Below are positions 47,022 to 58,756 of a stretch of DNA of 64,000 nt, one piece after another. This DNA is from Henckelia pumila (lineage: Eukaryota; Streptophyta; Magnoliopsida; Lamiales; Gesneriaceae). Under the pieces are notes generated by a model, which was not told where the DNA came from, searched no databases, and was given only the letters and a program-made list of their open reading frames with translations. Each line of letters begins with the position of its first letter. Position 1 is the first letter of the stretch. The stretch is from contig NC_133122.1 in the NCBI RefSeq assembly GCF_033568475.1, positions 183,725,449 through 183,789,448 of the forward strand, read 5' to 3'. A program made the translations under genes and the position numbers.

Positions 47022-48478
47022 TGTAGTGACCCTGCATGGAATCACCTACTAATTGGCAACTAATAGCATGCATTAAACTTAATACAGCAAAATAACTTAA
47101 CAGAGTAAAATATGCGGAAACAAAACCATAATTTACATATCAGCTTAGTAACATAATCCAGGCTTAAATCTGTAGTGATACAACCAAATTGAAATCTTAA
47201 ACAGTAAACATTATACAGCTATATCGAATCCTGCTGTATAAAATCCTCAAGGCTCCTGCTCCCTAGTCTTGCCTTGAACTACCAGCTCCGTCCATCCTGC
47301 GACCTGCCCCATGGAATAGGGTGTCCAAGATAACAACTAGGACGTGAGCGCTAACGCCCAGTATATAGACATGAGTAAACATATGTATATAATGCATGCA
47401 ACATGATGACTGGTACAGGGTCATCTGAAAAGTCATGCTTAGAACCGGCACCACATGAGTGTTGCCACTGCACGGATCAATCTCTGGGTGCAACCACACT
47501 CATCCAGTACACCAGAGTAGACAGACATAAATGCCCCCGCCGTCACGGTACTCTCAGTGACAGACTATCGAGTATAGAGCTGAGCGGCTCTATAGTCAGG
47601 TATAACAAGGTATAGGCTCAACGTGTATATGCACATGACATATGAATATAGAAAGCGGTAAATCATATACCATGCCATATAATAATGCCAAATAAATGCA
47701 ACATATAAACATGTATACTCGCTGGCAATCTCAGTCAATGTGTATGTACCTCTAGTCTAGTTCAAGTATAGTAGGATCCTAGGTTCCAAACCTATATTCA
47801 AAAGTTCACTGTATCACTACACAAGTTCTATAAGCCTTAACTAAGCTAATAAGTACTCCCAAAACTTAAACAGATTCCCGGACCATACCTTTGTCCGTAG
47901 TTAGCCCTTTGGAGTCGCTAGTCCCGGATGACTATAACCAAACCTTGGTTATTCCAGAACTTCTATTATAACCGATAGGGCCCTCAAGTGTATATCTCAC
48001 ACTATATAACTGAAGAAAGAAACTCAGGAATTCGTATTTAGAAATGAATCTGAGAAGCCCTATTTATAGGCAAAATTCCCGGCCAGGATCGGAACTTTCG
48101 ATTTCAGGATCGGAGCTTCCGATCCAGCTCATTGCGTGCATGCAAGACACGCCAGGATCGGAACTTCCGATCAGGCGATCGGAGCTTCCGATCTGCTCTA
48201 TGTTCAACACTTGTCAAAACTCGCGACTGAGTCATCGAGCATTGCTGGCAGCTGGAGATTGGAACTTCCGTTCCTGGATCGAAGCTTTCGATCTCGGTGC
48301 TTCCGCTGAGCTTCCGAAGTGGCTAGGATCGGAGCTTCTGATCTGGGTTCGGAGCTTCCGATCCGGCCCAAAGTCAAAAGCCCAAATTCTCTTCCGAAGT
48401 CCAATAACATTTCGAAATTACTAACCCTTAATCATGTTTAACATATTATTATCTTAAAATGGAACCTGGGTTACTACA
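47022..48478 (-). mobile_element. 5' LTR of element D
   Basis: 1,457 bp. Begins (minus strand) TGTAGTAACCCAGG at 48478 and ends TCACTACA at 47022. TATA box CTATAAATAG at about 48060-48069; palindrome array upstream of it. Confidence 0.94.
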
Positions 48479-49431
48479 AGAAAAATCCTATCTAAGTGGA
48501 TTTTTAAAAATAAAGATTCTAGGGGTGAATAAATGTGGAAAAGATCACGAAAAAAAAGAGTAGAGAACATGGGAAGATCATTCTTCGGCAGCTAGGGAAT
48601 GAAGAGAAAGAGAATTCTTCTGAGCTATTTTTACGCTGAGATTTTTTAACTGTTATTCTTTAATTATTTGTTTGGATGTTGAAAACAGGTTTGCAATAAT
48701 CATGTTCATGGAGTAGACTTCTCTTTGAATAAGGCCACGAGATTGTGCCGAGACTAATTTATGTTTGATGTGTGGTTCTATGTTTAAGAGACTTTGTTTA
48801 TCATCGAGTCATTGATTGTTGAATGTTTTTTTTGTTTTTGTAAATGATTTGACCAATTATTTGCATGATTCGTTGATTGATTCAATATCTAAAGATTAGG
48901 AATCAATTGTTGCTTCACTTCAACAATTAATACAAGTTTAAATCGACTAGAAATAGTATTCGATTTTATTGTGCGGTCTTGGGTGAAAAAAACTGAATAT
49001 TCATAGATATTTAATGCATTTAATTTTGATTATAATTAATTATAAATAATTAATCCATTCAACTTAAATAGGTTTAACAAGTATAGAAATCAATTTTTGA
49101 GTGAAACAGGAAGATTCACCGTGATAGAAGTAAACATATCTCCTAGTTTGTGCCACATATGTGCATGAATTTGTTCGGTACCTTCGTGTGCCTTGGTCGT
49201 TTTAATTGAATTGAAACTCTCTGTAAGTCCTAGTTGCTCTATATTTTCTTAGTTATATATCTCTATTAAATTCATCACATCCCTTTTATGATATTGTCTA
49301 GATTAGTGTAATAATTAAATCTAGCTAATCAACTATCGGTCCCTATGGGACGATCCGGACTCAGACCCGGTTTATTATAACTTTATATAGTGCACTTGTT
49401 AGTCCCAACTGATTTAGTCGGTCAAGTAGAT
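48479..49431 (+). mobile_element. Athila-like LTR H, right part (R/U5)
   Basis: The end GATTTAGTCGGTCAAG (49416-49431) resembles the LTR end of element F read on the minus strand (CCGAAATCGTCGGTCAAG). Further upstream GGTACCTTCGTGTGCCTTGG (near 49180) resembles F's GGTACCTTTGTGTGTTCCTG (minus strand near 63275). TCCCTATGGGACGATCCGGA is a typical word near the end of such LTRs. Downstream there is no clear primer site (AGTAGATTTGG), so the internal region is lost or diverged. Element D sits inside this LTR. Confidence 0.6.
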
Positions 49432-49479
49432 TTGGTTTATGTGTTTGGATTCTGAAGTTATAGATGCAGTAAACTTTTA

Positions 49480-49788
49480 GGTTGTGCTTGGATAGAAGGA
49501 TTTTGAATCCATGGATTTCAAATGTATTCAAGTGTATTTTTGTTGTATATAAAAGTAGCAACATAAATTTTAAATCTACTCTTTTCATGTTTATATGATA
49601 TTTCATGCTAGTTAGGATAGATTTCAAGTCCATCCAATAATGGGTTCATTTGAAATGCAATCTAATTTATATAAATAATGTGTAAGTAAGTAGTGTATAG
49701 ATTTATGGATTTGATCCATTGTTTCATTGTTAACAATTAAATAGAATCGAAATCCATGGATTTGAAATCCTTCCATCTAAGCGCAACC
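49480..49788. mobile_element. Tourist/Harbinger-like MITE
   Basis: 309 bp with inverted ends: GGTTGTGCTTGGATAGAAGG on the left, and the reverse complement of the right end GGTTGCGCTTAGATGGAAGG. The similarity continues through a GGATTT..AATCCATGGATTT block on both sides. The flanks are TTA (49477-49479) and TCA (49789-49791), consistent with a 3-bp TTA duplication with one change. No coding capacity. Confidence 0.75.
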
Positions 49789-49791
49789 TCA

Positions 49792-50327
49792 GAGCACTTG
49801 TTTGGCTTTGATTTGCCTTTTTAATCACTCAATTTCATACAAAAATGAATGAGATACACGAGGTTTACTAAAACTGGTCCATTTTTTTTTTATGAATTAT
49901 GCCCTAGTTCGTGATTTTGCATTTTGTTCATTGCACAACTAGGCGTAATTGGTGAAAGATTTGAACTTGTGGTCTGAAGATAAATGTAGCCTTGTAAGTT
50001 TTCTTTGATTTGACTTTCAAATACTTTGCTTTCATTAAGAAATGAATGAGATACATTAGTTAGACAAAAATTAGTTTAGAGATGCAATTCAATGTAGTTT
50101 TATGTTCATTTTGTCTGTTCATTTAAATTATGGGATTAATTGATTTGGAATCTCAATTTGGTGTTCAAATGATAATTATATATACAACTTTGCCTTGCCT
50201 TAAAAATGAGACAAGAATGGCTTCATTTCATTAAGTATTGAAAACGTTATGTTGACAATACCAAATTGTGTCATATTCCTAAGGTTGCAGAGTGTACGAA
50301 AATGAGCAGTAGTTTGCAGATTATTTT
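49792..50327. other. AT-rich spacer, nothing recognised
   Basis: No open frame with a domain, no paired repeat seen. Confidence 0.5.
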
Positions 50328-50384
50328 TGTAGTGACCTGCACCATGATCACCTACTAATCAAAAACTTAAACATGCAATTAAAT

Positions 50385-53300
50385 CACTACAAGAAAAACG
50401 GCCAAAGACAACGCTTTTTCCGCGTTGTTAATGTCCCCGAAAAAGCGTTGTCGTAGCCAGTGTTGTAAAAGACTACGCTCAAAGACAACGCGGAAAAAGC
50501 GTTGTCGTAGTTCAAAAGCTTTTTAAGCGTTGTCTTTTTTAGTAACGACAACGCTTTTTCCACCTACGATAACGTTTAAAAAGCGTTGTATTTTCTCAAA
50601 TAAAAAACAAAAAAATATATAATTCACAAATTTTCAATATTATCACTCAATATTCAAATTTTTTGAAAATTAAATCTAATATACAATATTTCAATATTAT
50701 AAATCATTCAAATATAATAAAAATCATTCAAATATAACAAATAATCAAATTCTTCATGTTCATCTCGGCCATTTGCGCTATGCTTTCTGCCTCAAACCGG
50801 AGTCGGCGATCATACCAACTCTCAGAATGCTAAATCCATTTGGAGGACTGGAAATGTGCTGAACAACTTCGTAATTTGCTTGCTTTAATATAAAGGTAGG
50901 ATTCATCATAAGCCCCATATTATCTTATGGGCATTCTATAAAAATACACGCATGATAGAATACTGGATGAGAAGATGGTAACAACCACCATAAATCAAAA
51001 CAAATGCACACACGACTAAAACCCAAGAGCTAGTAGTGATTCACAATGTATGTCCCAAAAAAGTATGTGGAAGTCACCTGTATAAAGTAAATTGCGCAAT
51101 TACTCGAAATATAGAAAACTCTCAGTTTATCTGTTGGCAAACTTCTAGCCTCACCAAGAACAACAATTGAATTGTTAGTCAATTCTTCATGTAAAATCAA
51201 GCTAAAAAATATTTGACACACCATGGTGATGATGCTATTTGTGACAAAAGTGGCCCAATGCTTTGAGCCATTGGAACAAGAACAGGTGAAAGCAAAGGAA
51301 TGGCCAGGCTTGCGTCCTGAAAGTAGAATAAACATGTAAAGCACCTAAACTTTAAACATATATTAGTATGCAGATTATGAACTCAAAAAACACATGCCAA
51401 AAAGGGACAACCAATAGATTTAAGTCAAACTTGAGGAACTTATGTGCACTACCATTAGATGATTATTGTTCCGAAATATGAAAAATACCATGTATTTGAT
51501 ATCTGTAAAGTAAGAGAAATTGTGTTGTTTTCATACTTGTATAAATGCGCTCGAGTCAAACAAGAACAGGTATCCAATTCAAGCCCGCTAAGCAAGCAAC
51601 AATGTTTGTTATTTAAATTGATGATTATTTTTCTGTTCAAGGCAGAATGTTTCCAGGGTGGCATTTGTGTTAGGCTGAGCCACTATCCATTATATGGATA
51701 ACGTCTAACTTATGTTGCTACTGGTGAAAGCAATATAAGTGGAAAAGCATAAGAAAATTGTCATGTTCCTCGCTATCAAGAAATTTATGCGTGAAGATGT
51801 GCAACTGTTTGCATAAAACACACGAATGTGCACCTTATTAAATGGGATTTCTCACTTTTCCATTCATCCTAATTCTTCCTTCATAAACAACTTTAGGAAT
51901 ATCACAAGACACCTAATGAAGGTGCATCCTAATAAGTAAACAAAGAACTGTATTTCAATAAAAAAAATTTAGAGGTGTACTTCTACTACTAATAAAAAAA
52001 ACAACCTCAAATTTATTTAAGATCATAAATTTAGAGGTCCTAATTCTTTCTTTTGTTTATGTCCAATAAAAAATTAGTTTTTTTAAAGAGAGTTTATGTC
52101 CAAATAAATAAAATGACAGTAACTGGGATCCATTAATTCCATATATATATCAAGAGTTAAAAACTTAAAATGAACACAAGAAGGCGCTAGCTGCGGGTCT
52201 CCATCCCTGTCCTTTTCACTCTCATGTTCAAAAACACTACAAAATTTAAAAGACCAATGTGTGTGTGTACACATTCATGCTAACTTATTTTTGCCGACTC
52301 AAGGTTACTTTCCAATTACTCAAGGTTATTGCAACTGTATGGAATGGAGGAAACTTCTTAATAGAAGTTATGTCAAGGCAAGTGTTGAAGGAGAAGAAGA
52401 AAACAGAGATTAAGCCCATTGAGGCTCAGTTTGACCAATCTGCCGAGAAGGAGAATTTAATGAAAGCCAATAATTCTACTGATGCAATGAAGTCTTAGTA
52501 GAATTTTATTGCTTGTACTTTACTTTTGTTGATTTGTAGAAATGCTGTCGTTTATAATGAATTGATGTTTTTATATTTGGTGAAAGGCTGTGTAATTGTT
52601 CTGTGTTTTTTGGTGTCTTGTGTGTAGCATTTTATTGCTTGTACTTTACTTGAGCACACTTAAAACACTCAAACTATAACATTAAATTAGAGTGCAAAAA
52701 TATTTAACTCGAATTTATAAAACTGACAGGACAAGGAGCTGGAATATGAATCACAAAATAGATGTTTTCAAACTATTTGCATCAATTAAGTAATACTATA
52801 TAATGCACTTCAGTCCTCACATACTTGACCACTCAAACTACTTAAGTTTAGGAACAGAAAATGGAAACTGGTGCACAGTATTATTCTCAGAAGAAACATA
52901 ATTGCCATAAATAACTAAATATGCTACCTGCATACGAGTCACAAGAACCCATATTGGGTTCGTTATCAAAACATTTAGTGACCTGTGGCATAAAATGGCA
53001 ATCATGTTAGGTGAAAAATAAGAGTAATCCTGAATGAGATTATATAGGACGTGAACACAGATAAATAAACCAAATAATTTCTGAAAAACAATTCAAGTAC
53101 CCATCAAGGACCGCAACAATAAGCCACGAAAGCATTCCTAGAGTGCCATCCCCGTGTCCTTTTCTTTTATTTTCAGCTACTATAGCCTTGGCTTTATTTT
53201 TGAAAACTGGTAAAACGAATAATAAACACCCTAGCAGCTTCACAAAGGAGATCATTAGTTAAAATGCAGAAAATATGGAATTTAATGAAATCCCGGGAAA

Positions 53301-56300
53301 GTATTTCATCTCAGAATGGAAAATCAGAATAAACACACTAGAATTGGCTAAATATTAGAGTCAAGGATTATATGCCTCTTGTGCTGACATCTGCGTCACG
53401 CTTTCTGCCCAGCCCATGACCCCGAGCTCGAAGCTGGAATTAACTCATGTGATATGTGAGTAAACAACAAGCATCAAGAGTAAGATGACTTTTTAAGAGA
53501 AATATTTAATGATATTAAATATAACACAGTAAAAAAATGCAAATGAAATGGAATAACATATTTGTGCCTATCGATTCATCAAAACGCTCAATTTGTCATT
53601 AACCAAATTTTTTAAAAAAAACCATACATTTAAATTAAATTAAAGTTGAACACGCGCACGGGCACATTTTATAGAAAGCGATTCAATCCACTAACGAACC
53701 ACTGGTGCATATTACAATACAATCAAGAATTGTAAATTGTAAAATTAAAACAATATAGAATGCAAATTATTAGGTAGGAAAATGTGAGATTTGTAATTTG
53801 TAAGGGGATGTGGGTGACCAGTTTAGTTACACTATATATAAACATTTACACTATAACAAAGATAAGATCGATGTCCACGGAATAGAGGCAAAAAAGATGA
53901 TAAATCTTCTGACATATTACATGCAAAATATATATATATTTTCCTGTCTGAGATCGGCCACTTCAGCAGCAAAAACATGAGCCAATCATGTATGTTCACC
54001 AAAATCCCACCCTTTTCACCAACAAACTTCTACTTTAAAAGGACCCAAAATATATATCATATTATTATTCTTTCATAATATATTAATCACTCTTGTTCTA
54101 CATCGTACACCACATCTTTCTCTTCGAACTTCACAGCCACCAGAAACCTTATTGTGACCTGTCAAATGGGCAAAAAATTGAGATTTGAGACGTTCCAATC
54201 CAATGGAGAAAAAAGAGTATGATGGCATATGTTTGTTCGCACCTTTTGGGGATCGTAGATTGCATATTCATTGTACTCGAGAGGACTATTCTTGTGCTCA
54301 GACGACTCAGATGGGATCAGTCAGCCGCATGGCACTTTTACGTCATCTTTCCACATGAAATGCTCCGACTCATCGGTTTTCTTCCGGCCACGGCCTACTA
54401 CTCCATGTTTCTTCTTCTCAAGAGATGACGAATCCTAACATGAACGCATGAGAAGTTGCAACTTGCAAAGTAAAGTATGACGACGAAGGCAAAAAGAACG
54501 AGCTGCGAATCAATACCTCTGGAGTTGATGTCAATTCTGTACCGGGCTGCTTCTGATGCAGCATCTGAACAAACTATAGCCTTGCCAAACTGTACATAAG
54601 AAAAACATACCATATGTTCGACGAAACAATAAAAAAAAGCATGTAACAAAAGGTGCAAGCATGATAGATGATTAATCGATCTTGCCATGTAACCGGGGAT
54701 GGGTAGAGAGCATGGAGCTAGCAAGAATCCTTTCTGAAGGTGACGCAGCATATTAGAACTTCGAGTACCTGATATATGAATGATTAAAAAACCCGGGAGG
54801 AGTTTGAAAAAGGATACGCAAGGAAGGTTTCCTGTTCCGGTCATACCACACCACAGGAGGACTTTGTTCGGTAGCTTCTTGATTTCCTCGAGCGAGGGGC
54901 AAGCACTAAATTCCACAGAATAAACATTCTCAATTGATACTCCATAACTCTAGGGGAAATGTCAGAAGAAACAGTGTCAAATATGCAAACAATTTGGACT
55001 CGATGTTATAAGATAAACAGACGAAAAAGGACGAGACTAATCAGTCTTACAATTTTGCCGACTTTGACCGGTTCATAAGTTTTCTCCAGATATTTTGCTA
55101 TCATCTTGTAATCATGGGCTTCTTTCTCTAGTGGAGATATGGAACATCTCAATTTCTTATATACTTCAAACAGAGGGTCATCAAGAGTTAAACCGAAAAT
55201 ATCTCCTATGATCCGTGAAGCCGAGTTTATATCTCTTAAAGTCTCGAATGCAGACACAACCTGCACTTCTCTTTCAAAATTAGCATTCAATGAATCCATA
55301 GCAACGCTCACAACATAATTTCAAAGTATTTGGATACGGTGTTTAATTTCCAGTATTTCAGAGTTTTTGGAACACTCACGTGATCAGCAAGATCATTAGA
55401 ATCTCGGAAAATAAACGGTCTTGTCGAAAGCATAAGAGTAAACATTCTTTGGCTAAAATCAGACCACATCGCTTCGCCCTTCATCCCTGTTTCTTTCTTC
55501 CGCTTGAGCTTCTTCACAAATTCCAATAGGGCATCTTCACCTGCATTATTCCCATTCATGAGAGAGTGTAGTAGAAACACTTAATAAAGATCAAGACTGG
55601 GCAAATAACTTACATCTTTTCAAATGGTGATCAGTCAACATACCGAACGGTATATCCAGAACATCTAGCCCTGTCTCCATCAAAGCATACCTACAAACAA
55701 AACATAGTATTTTGCCTACCCACAACCTAGAAAAAAATACAAGTAAATTTAATTAATCCATGGACTACCCACCTATAAATCTCCTGGCCACACAGAATTT
55801 TCATGATATGCGCCACCTTGGGCACAGGCTTAGGATGAGCTCTAACCGAATTCTAGCTCCAATAACAAATTTCCGATGCCCATGGCAGCGAATCGACGAC
55901 AAGAAATGGGTGGCTAGGGTTGGGTCTTGGTGGAATCGTGAGAGCACGAGAGACTCGTGAATGATTTTTCTTATCTTAAGATGGGCTTCTCAGAGCTCAC
56001 TTGAAAAATCGTTGATGAATCGAGCAAGACCAGCAAAAATCGACATAGGAAAGCAGATTTTGATTTGAAAGAGAGAAAAAGGCAAAAGGGATCGGAGAAG
56101 GTGATCGAGAAGGGTTTGGGGATTTTGGTGTGTTAAGGAGGTGTAATAATATTTATTTTAAGTTTTATTTTAAATAAAAATAATATTTTTTTTACAACAT
56201 TTTTTTAAAAAGTGTTGTTGTACATAGAAAAAAAAGCGCTCATAGACAACACTTTTAAAAGCGTTGTCTTTGACCTAAAAAAAACGCTAATAGACAACGC

Positions 56301-56446
56301 GTTTTTAAAAAAGCGTTGTCTTTGATGAATAAAATATATATAACGACAACGTTTTTCACTAAAAGCGTTGTCTTTTAAAAAAAACAACCATTTTCACTAA
56401 AAGCGTTGTCTTTTAAGTGTTGTGTTTGTGCATTTTTGTTGTAGTG
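50385..56446. mobile_element. CACTA (En/Spm) element carrying a PARP3-like gene fragment
   Basis: 6,062 bp. Left end CACTACAAGAAAAACGG; right end, reverse complement, CACTACAACAAAAATGC; both flanked by the 3-bp duplication AAT (50382-50384, 56447-56449). Subterminal regions (50399-50590 and 56190-56420) are packed with direct and inverted copies of AAAGACAACGCTTTTT-type words, as in CACTA elements. No TNP2 or Transposase_24 protein is seen, so it is non-autonomous. The right third holds a captured host gene (54087-55830). The middle (50600-54080) shows no recognisable gene. One minus-strand stretch near 50770-50870 reads VVQHISSPPNGFSIL and could be a further captured exon, identity unknown. 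Confidence 0.88.
54087..55830 (-). pseudogene. PARP3-like poly(ADP-ribose) polymerase fragment captured in CACTA element
   Basis: Exon-like pieces read in order on the minus strand. About 55800-55753: KVAHIMKILCGQEIYR. About 55690-55640: YALMETGLDVLDIPFGM, LTDHHLKR. 55534-55380: DALLEFVKKLKRKKETG, MWSDFSQRMFTLMLSTRP, FRDSNDLADH. About 55260-55045: ETLRDINSASRIIGDI, LDDPLFEVYKKL. 54945-54845: SACPSLEEIKKLPNKVLLWC. Then GTRSSNMLRHLQKGFLLAP, FGKAIVCSDAASEAARY, ESEHFMWKDD, SPLEYNEYAIYDPQ, and an end at EKDVVYDVEQE with TGA 54087-54089. These are the PARP regulatory and catalytic domains as in plant PARP3. Most exon edges keep GT/AG. It is broken: after AARY the reading jumps to an ELTSTPE-type segment, apparently deleting part of the catalytic domain, a TGA interrupts the penultimate block near 54330, and the N-terminal zinc/BRCT part is absent. 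Confidence 0.8.
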
Positions 56447-56689
56447 AATATAAAATAATCTTAATAAGAATACATGCGGAACTTAAATAAACAACTACCA
56501 GGAAAGTATAACCTTGTGGTCAACCCTGCAATCCTGCTCTGGTCACCACCTAACCTCCCAGTCCTCAGTAGTACTACCTGCATCTGCCCCATCGAATTTG
56601 TCGAATCGATCGGAATATATGAGTTGAAAGGACTGTACTGTACGTTAACCATAATTGATTGGTTCTTGCAGGCACTATCATTTGATACC

Positions 56690-57936
56690 TAGTGAGTCAT
56701 GTAAGCGATGCTTCTAGACGTTTAACATGACTGGTTGGATACTATTAGAATTGAGTTTTCTGACGTTCTTATTATCAAGGAGTTGACCAATAAGAATGGA
56801 ACTATATAGGGTATGCTCATATAAGGGACTTGTTGATCCCAAATAAAATGGAGATGTGAACCCACTGCTAGTTGTATCAATGAACCATTGAGGGTCACAC
56901 AAGTTTAGGAGTTGATCAATGAACCGTTGAGATTAAAATTAGTTCAATGTGTTGAACAACTTATAAAGGAGTTTATAAGTAATATAAATTAGAAGTATGA
57001 CTTCTAATGGAGAATAAAAGGAAAGTAACTTTTAATTTGTGAATGTGTTCCAAAATTAAAAGTTGACTTGAAAAATAATTAGTTTGTGAAAATGGTGATT
57101 TTCTAAACTATTATTAAGAGTTGAATTAATTTAACACTAGTAGACTTTGTAGTGCACAAATAATTAAATTAATTCAAGTGTTTGATTAATTAAACACTAT
57201 TGAGTCTAGTAGAGCTCAAATCGATATAGTGTTGAATACTTATATACTAGTGGACTTGAATGAGTTCAAGTTAGATTTAATTAATTATTTAAATTTAAAT
57301 GGGTTTAAGTTTAATATTTAATTAAATATTAAGTTCAAAAGTCATGTATATATATTTATATATGTTTGACATATATATATATACATATAAAATATATGTG
57401 TGAGGGAATTTGAAGGGTTGAAAGATTGGATGCATTTTTTCATGCAAGTCTTGAATATTTTCATGCATGGTTTAATTGCTAATTAATCTTTGACCATGAA
57501 TTATTATTTATCAATAATCCTCACACAATATACATACATGGCCGTGGGTTCCCTTGAAAAATTCTCCAAGTTTTTGTCTTTTATTTTTGGGAGAAAAGGC
57601 AAGAAACATTTCAATGAAAAAATGCTCTAAATATTCTAGTGCATATTTAGAGTAGATCTAGATTGTCTAGTCGAGGACCTAATTCGAAGGAGGAGCTATT
57701 TCGAAGAAGGTGTGCTCTTGAAAGCTTGTAGATTGTGTCTATCATTTCAAGAGCTAAGTTGTTCACAACTTGGTTGGAGCCATAAATCACTCTTTTGAGA
57801 TTGATAGGTAAAAACTTCTAAAACACCCTATGGATGTTTTATGATTTTGAATGCTACACAAGTGCTCGGTGTTTACTATAAAATTTTTAAATTCCGCTGC
57901 ATTTACGGGCATGAGTTAACCGATCCCCAACAATGA
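56690..57936 (+). mobile_element. LTR-like segment ending CCCCAACA, possibly Copia-type
   Basis: The right end CCGATCCCCAACA abuts the broken integrase of element F exactly at 57936. CCGCTGCATTTACGGGCATG just before it resembles the U5 end of plant Copia LTRs. It could equally be read in the other direction as starting TGTTGGGG. The left boundary near 56690 is a guess, and no target duplication was found. No gene inside. Confidence 0.4.
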
Positions 57937-57937
57937 T

Positions 57938-58673
57938 TTTCCATAAACTAAACGAAATGGAGACATTCCAACTGGGGTTTTAAAGCTGTGCGATAGTCCC
58001 ACAGAGCATCGTCGAGTTTACTGGACCATTTTTTCCTTGAAGCACCAATTGTCTTCTCTAGTTTGCGTTTTATCTCTTTGTTCGAAACCTCGACTTCGCC
58101 ACTGGTCTGAGGATGGCAAGGTGTTGTCACCTTATGCCTAACCCCATATATAGCTAACAGACCGTCAAATTGATGGTTACAAAAATGAGTACCCTCATCA
58201 CTGATGATCGCTCTAGGTATGCCAAAACGTGAAAAAATATTTTTCTTGAGAAACTGAATGACAACCTTCGCATCATTATTTTTGCAAGCACTTGCCTCTA
58301 ACCATTTAGACACATAGTATACAGCAACTAGAATATATTTGTTTCAAAAAGAAATTGGGAACGGACCCATGAAATTTATTCCCCACACATCAAAAAGTTC
58401 ACAAACCAAAATATTATTATTGGCATTACCATTTCGCTGACATTCATCAAAGTTAAGCACATATTCATGAGCATGTTTAAACAAAGTGGGTCAATAAAAG
58501 CAAGATTGAAGAACTTTTGATGCAGTTCTGGTCGCACCAAAGTGACCTCCAATTGGACCCTTATGACAATGAAATAAAATCTCACTTACCTCTTCCGTTG
58601 GAACACGCCTCCTAATAATACCATCTGTGCATATTCTAAACAAGTAAGGATCTTCCCACAAATAATATTTCAA
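57938..58673 (-). pseudogene. Element F integrase, truncated
   Basis: The N-terminal part (58673-58376) has YLWEDPYLFRICTDGIIRR and CHKGPIGGHFGATRTASKVL, containing the zinc-binding histidines. The core (58313-57948) has VSKWLEA-type start, [11 protein letters not shown] with a catalytic Asp, [16 protein letters not shown] with the Glu region, and [12 protein letters not shown] frame slip near 57987 is followed by [12 protein letters not shown], then the element is cut at 57938. The C-terminal part is missing. Confidence 0.85.
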
Positions 58674-58756
58674 GTCAGAAAAGAATTTCTTCTTTTGGTG
58701 ATAAGTAAACTTACTTGAGAGAGAATAGACAAAATCAACATATCATGGTAAATTAG

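Larger units (their letters stand above)
40873..48478 (-). mobile_element. Ty3/gypsy retrotransposon D (chromovirus, Tekay/Del-like), complete structure
   Basis: Minus-strand element with both LTRs (40873-42328 and 47022-48478), TGTAGT...ACTACA ends and a perfect AGAAA target duplication (40868-40872 and 48479-48483). It has an iMet primer site at 47006-47017, gag, protease, RT, RNase H, integrase, a broken chromodomain-like end and a purine tract next to the left LTR. Protein segments and LTR blocks are close to element B, so the two belong to sister families. Several stops and frameshifts make it non-autonomous. Confidence 0.95.
50328..56605 (-). mobile_element. D-like LTR fragment G, interrupted by CACTA element
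   Basis: The left piece (50328-50384) TGTAGTGACCTGCACCATGATC aligns with the D LTR end TGTAGTGACCCTGCATGGAATC, and CACCTACTAA follows in both. The right piece (56450-56605) contains ACATGCGGAACTTAAATAAA and CTACCTGCATCTGCCCCATC, matching in order the D LTR segments near 47107 and 47285. The rest of the LTR is missing. Confidence 0.6.

Noticed and set aside
51030-51344. 104-codon minus frame inside the CACTA element
   Set aside because: Could hold a captured exon in another frame, but I could not assign it; not reported as a gene.
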